Source: Paenibacillus macerans (GTDB lineage: Bacteria > Bacillota > Bacilli > Paenibacillales > Paenibacillaceae). From it: DNA of 64,000 nucleotides. The notes under the pieces are model-generated. The model was not told the origin of the DNA. It made no database searches and saw only the letters and a list, made by a program, of their open reading frames with translations. Shown here in pieces: positions 61,569 through 64,000 of this stretch (position 1 is its first letter; every line of letters begins with the position of its first letter). The translations under genes and the position numbers were made by a program. The stretch covers positions 329,104 through 393,103 of the forward strand of contig NZ_JAMBOE010000002.1 of the NCBI RefSeq assembly GCF_023715465.1, in the 5' to 3' direction.

Positions 61569-61994
61569 TTAAATGTTTCTTTCCGTGAAGATTTGAAACG
61601 GTACGCCGAACTTGTCGGTAAGCGAACCGTAAGCCGGGCTGAAAAATGTCTCCTGCAACGGCATATCGATTCGGCCGCCTTCAGCCAGCGCATCAAACAT
61701 GCGTTTCGCCTGTTCGGCGTCATTCGTCGTCAGGCAGATCGTGACCTGATTCCCGCTTTGGTGGGGCTGGCCCGGAAACGTGTCCGAGAACATCAAATCG
61801 GTTTCCCCGGCCTTCAGCAATGCATGGGTGATCCGATCTTTCGCTTCCTCCGGTACCGGAAACTCAGGGTTTTCCGGCATGTCTCCAAACGATTGCACGG
61901 AGATGACCTTAGCTTCCAAAGCCTTTTCATAAAATGAGATGGCCTCCTTGGCGTTCCCGTTCATCACGAGATAAGGGGTTAATCGCATTGTCAT
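61569..61994 (-). CDS. VOC-family PhnB-like protein
   Basis: 141 residues, ATG after AGGAGCAGG. RLTPYLVMNGNAKEAISFYE at the start and AYGSLTDKFGVPFQIF at the end are the PhnB/YjdN pattern of glyoxalase-fold proteins. No complete metal-ligand set is obvious, as in most PhnB-like members, so enzymatic function is not claimed. It lies close to an AraC-type regulator gene on the same strand and may be under its control. Confidence 0.87.
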   Translation of the reverse strand: MTMRLTPYLVMNGNAKEAISFYEKALEAKVISVQSFGDMPENPEFPVPEEAKDRITHALLKAGETDLMFSDTFPGQPHQSGNQVTICLTTNDAEQAKRMFDALAEGGRIDMPLQETFFSPAYGSLTDKFGVPFQIFTERNI

Positions 61995-62082
61995 CTTGTA
62001 CCTGCTCCTCTTGGTGTTGGATTCTGACTACCTCATCAGTATGTCCCATAACATCGCACCTTTTTTCCGAGCCGAATATTTC

Positions 62083-62877
62083 TTACCGATTGCTTTTTTG
62101 CAGTGACTTGCTTAAAAAACGATTCATCAGTACGGAAAGCGATATCAGAATCGGCGGATCGTCCGCTTTTGGAGGGTATAGCATGACCTCTTGATAGGGA
62201 ACGTGAATCCCCGGTTTGACGGCGATCGGATGATGAAAACGCGTTCGCAGCGTACTTTGCGGCAGCAAAATATCTTTGGCATTCGCGCCCCAATCGAGGG
62301 AAGTCGCCATCAGATAATAAGTTCCCGGCTTAATGCCGGTGAAGCAAAACTCGCCCAAGGAAAACAACAAAGTACCATAAAGGGGCAGCCCTTCCGGAAT
62401 TGGCTTGGCAAACAGCCCAATAAAGATCACGCCGGAAAAAGGAGCCGCCGCTTGCACCGTTCCCCCGATCACGCCCGGCCGGTTCATCTTCCAGCGCCCT
62501 AGCCTGCCGCCGTTAAAATGCTGCAACGAGCGCAGCAGATCGAAGGCATGCCGGGGGGAATTGCGAAAATCCGACGGGGTCATACCAACCCGCTCAGTGA
62601 AACGGGTCGTGAAGGTACCCAGGCTCTGTTGGCCGATTTCCAAACCGATGTCGCGGATCGTCATGTCCGTCTTAAGCAACAGATCCTTCGCCTTCTGCAA
62701 ACGCATGGCGGAGACGTAATACAGCGGGGGCAATCCCAACCGTTCTTTAAAAATGCGCGAAAAATGAAACGGACTGTAAGCCGCGTATTTGGCCAATCGG
62801 GACAACGGGAGCGGCTCGTGAATGTTTTTCTGAATGTAGGCGATGACTTCGTCGATTTCAGGATACCGTTCTGTCAT
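62083..62877 (-). CDS. AraC-family transcriptional regulator
   Basis: 264 residues from an ATG after AAGGAAGG; the frame to 62904 is not needed. An N-terminal AraC DNA-binding domain (PLSRLAKYAAYSPFHFSRIF, MTIRDIGLEIGQQSLGTFTT) is followed by a beta-rich C-terminal region (SGVIFIGLFAKPIPEGLPLY, GTYYLMATSLDWGA) with loose resemblance to GyrI-like ligand domains, which normally follow AraC domains. It lies about 90 bp upstream of the PhnB-like gene, so the two may share a transcript. The ligand is unknown. Confidence 0.88.
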   Translation of the reverse strand: MTERYPEIDEVIAYIQKNIHEPLPLSRLAKYAAYSPFHFSRIFKERLGLPPLYYVSAMRLQKAKDLLLKTDMTIRDIGLEIGQQSLGTFTTRFTERVGMTPSDFRNSPRHAFDLLRSLQHFNGGRLGRWKMNRPGVIGGTVQAAAPFSGVIFIGLFAKPIPEGLPLYGTLLFSLGEFCFTGIKPGTYYLMATSLDWGANAKDILLPQSTLRTRFHHPIAVKPGIHVPYQEVMLYPPKADDPPILISLSVLMNRFLSKSLQKSNR

Positions 62878-62984
62878 CCGGACCACCTTCCTTCGGGGCT
62901 TCAAGAACCTGTCCAGTTAAAATTTCCATTTCTAGTTTATCTGCCAGCGGCAGGTTAGTCTAGCATTACTTTTTAGAATTGCTA

Positions 62985-63300
62985 TAAAATTTATCACACA
63001 ACTTCCCCAGCAAAAATCTGCAGGCAAGCCTTGATGTAGCTCGTGAAGTGGAAGGGCAAAAAGGTGTAGTCGTTCGCCCAGCCCATCGTGAGATCAGAGA
63101 TCCCTTGTAAAATGTGCCGGTGGCATGATCTCTAAATCGGGCAAGCAACTCGACCGCTTTACTGCGATTCCGCTCAAACATGGAAGCATGCAAGCGTCAA
63201 TGATGAAGAGGGGCCCCACGATTCGCCGAGGTCAGCGCAGCTACCTTTTGCACCGTAGCCATTTCGGGCAGTACCACAAATCGACGCCAGGTGTGAGGGG
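62985..63300 (-). pseudogene. Degraded IS4-family transposase fragment
   Basis: On the minus strand, pieces in different frames resemble IS4 transposases: LTSANRGAP, LFIIDACM, FERNRSKAVELLARFRDHAT, then after a frameshift LTMGWANDYTFLPFHFTSYI. In family members these pieces read continuously (VIDD..YERNRSKKVELLA..DH.T...RGFRMLTLGW). At least two frameshifts and no N- or C-terminal rest remain, so it is a decayed insertion. No inverted repeats could be matched to its ends. Confidence 0.72.
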
Positions 63301-63490
63301 CTGTCTAAAGGGTCCGTGTCTTGGGGCTTGGGGGCTTGGGGTCCTGCCTGCTGCTTGCCTTTGCACGATTATCCCTCTCGTTCAGGGAGCAAGGAGCTTG
63401 GGGTGGGGGCTGAAGCAAGTTCCAATAAAAGAGAGAAGAAAAAACAAAAAAGATGAAGAAAAATGAGGCGGTTCAGGTGAGATTTTCGGC
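63301..63490. other. G-rich/A-rich spacer before the transposase
   Basis: Low-complexity stretches: GGGGCTTGGGGGCTTGGGG near 63330 and an A-rich run (AAAAAACAAAAAAGATGAAG) near 63440. No gene or known site is seen. Confidence 0.5.
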
Positions 63491-63519
63491 TTGAAAAAGG
63501 AACATATGTTTGGTACAAT
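63491..63519 (+). promoter_or_regulatory. SigA-type promoter of the IS1595-type transposase
   Basis: TTGAAA (63491-63496), a 17-base spacer, then TACAAT (63514-63519), about 50 bases upstream of the ATG. A LexA-type box lies in the spacer. Confidence 0.78.
63499..63512. promoter_or_regulatory. LexA-type (SOS) box 1, inside the promoter spacer
   Basis: GGAACATATGTTTG matches the Bacillus LexA consensus CGAACRNRYGTTYG at 13 of 14 positions. It lies between the -35 and -10 hexamers, an ideal repressor site. Confidence 0.75.
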
Positions 63520-63528
63520 AGAATAAAT

Positions 63529-63542
63529 CGAACGCGCGTTCT
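63529..63542. promoter_or_regulatory. LexA-type (SOS) box 2, just after the start site
   Basis: CGAACGCGCGTTCT matches CGAACRNRYGTTYG at 13 of 14 positions and is a perfect GAACGCGCGTTC palindrome. It lies 10 bases after the -10 box. Confidence 0.75.
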
Positions 63543-63569
63543 TAAGTTCTTGATTGGGGGCGAATGAAC

Positions 63570-64000
63570 ATGGAGGTCAATACGGGAACGGAACTTCAAC
63601 CATTCACCAATCGTTTTAACAGCGAGCAGGCCTGCATGGAGGCGCTGATCGCGATGAAGTGGCCGAACGGCTTCGTCTGCCCGTGCTGCGCTCACACCCG
63701 GTGCAGTCGTCTGACCTCCAGGCATATCCCCTTATTCGAGTGCGGAAAGTGCAAGCATCAAACGTCGGCTTTGGTCGGTACGATTTTTGAAGGAACGCAT
63801 CTGCCCCTGCTCAAGTGGTTCGAGGCCCTGGATTTGTTCCTGCTTGAGGGCGGCATCTCGGCGATGCGGCTGAGCCAGGTGATCCGGGTCACCTACAAAA
63901 CCGCCTGGTTGTTGCTGCACAAAATACGCCATGCCGCCCTAGAATTCGATGCCCGGGAGCTGCTGAGCGGAGACGTGAAGGTGAACAGCGATCTGTATGG
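63570..64000 (+). CDS. IS1595-family transposase, N-terminal part
   Basis: 143 codons run to the window end and continue outside. A start at 63564 (ATG AAC ATG) is also possible; the second ATG is better spaced from GGGGG. The zinc ribbon is CPCC...CGKC (residues about 38-61), with FNSEQACMEALIAMKWPNGF before it and GTIFEGTHLPLLKWFEALDL, GGISAMRLSQVIRVTYKTAW, LLLHKIRHAA after it: the standard N-terminus of IS1595/ISXO2-type transposases. The DDE catalytic part is beyond the window. The promoter carries two LexA-type boxes. Confidence 0.88.
   Translation, partial: MEVNTGTELQPFTNRFNSEQACMEALIAMKWPNGFVCPCCAHTRCSRLTSRHIPLFECGKCKHQTSALVGTIFEGTHLPLLKWFEALDLFLLEGGISAMRLSQVIRVTYKTAWLLLHKIRHAALEFDARELLSGDVKVNSDLY

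Noticed and set aside
62966..63193. 75-codon frame as a separate gene
   Set aside because: Its first half is the in-frame part of an IS4 transposase remnant; the rest is out of frame with the family sequence.
1..64000. tRNA and rRNA genes
   Set aside because: No cloverleaf-like TTCGA(A/G)TCC arms with matching acceptor stems or rRNA-conserved blocks were noticed on reading both strands; a tRNAscan or Rfam run was not possible.

Overview
The window looks like chromosome of a Paenibacillus-type endospore former. It carries a GerA/GerC/GerB germination operon, a YheC/D-type spore ATP-grasp protein, a collagen-like spore-surface protein, the futalosine menaquinone genes mqnB-mqnD, a FosB thiol transferase, a GH8 glycanase, strong AGGAGG-type ribosome sites and many TTG/GTG starts. 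No rRNA, tRNA or CRISPR array was seen.

Layout. 1-2.5 kb: a Fur-boxed siderophore importer, with a binding protein divergent from two FecCD permeases. 2.6-4.5 kb: a helix-turn-helix/TPR-like regulator whose 3' end overlaps an unlisted 45-residue secreted pre-peptide ending in SHGFG, an AloR/Alo-like quorum-sensing pair. 4.6-6.1 kb: a sugar-dehydrogenase-like beta-propeller. 6.2-14.9 kb: a minus-strand polymorphic-toxin island with two VgrG-like spikes, a PAAR-like DUF4280 tip, a pentapeptide protein, two unknown proteins, a 994-residue spike-toxin, its immunity gene, a shrunken relic of an earlier toxin and an orphan SUFU immunity gene. 15-17.5 kb: a sigma/anti-sigma pair and a barrel-like protein. 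17.9-25.7 kb: two ABC exporters and a two-component system whose response regulator has an in-frame amber codon. 26.2-32 kb: a Fur-boxed catecholate siderophore locus (AraC/Btr-like activator, FeuA-like binding protein, two permeases, esterase). 32-46 kb: a SWIM/SNF2 helicase, GH8 glycanase, germination operon, MarR-MFS pair and spore-coat-type genes. 46.7-55 kb: SgrR-like regulator, DUF4062 protein, namA, mqnB-mqnD, radical SAM protein and fosB. 55-64 kb: collagen-like protein, DUF4183 protein, a fluoride riboswitch with tandem fluC genes, a serine-protease-fold protein, a primary-type sigma factor, stress enzymes, and an IS1595-type transposase with two LexA-type boxes at its promoter.

The intergenic DNA is unusually rich in repeats. 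Family A (about 200 bp, four hairpin units) has three copies, each between convergent genes. Family B (191 bp, fourfold dyad) has two copies, one inside a 303-bp MITE-like element with 9-bp target duplications. Family C has 13-bp terminal inverted repeats. There are also 19-bp and 7-bp tandem arrays. The least expected items are the overlapping signal-peptide gene, the toxin-cassette relic, the amber-split response regulator, the repeat families and the SOS-boxed transposase.
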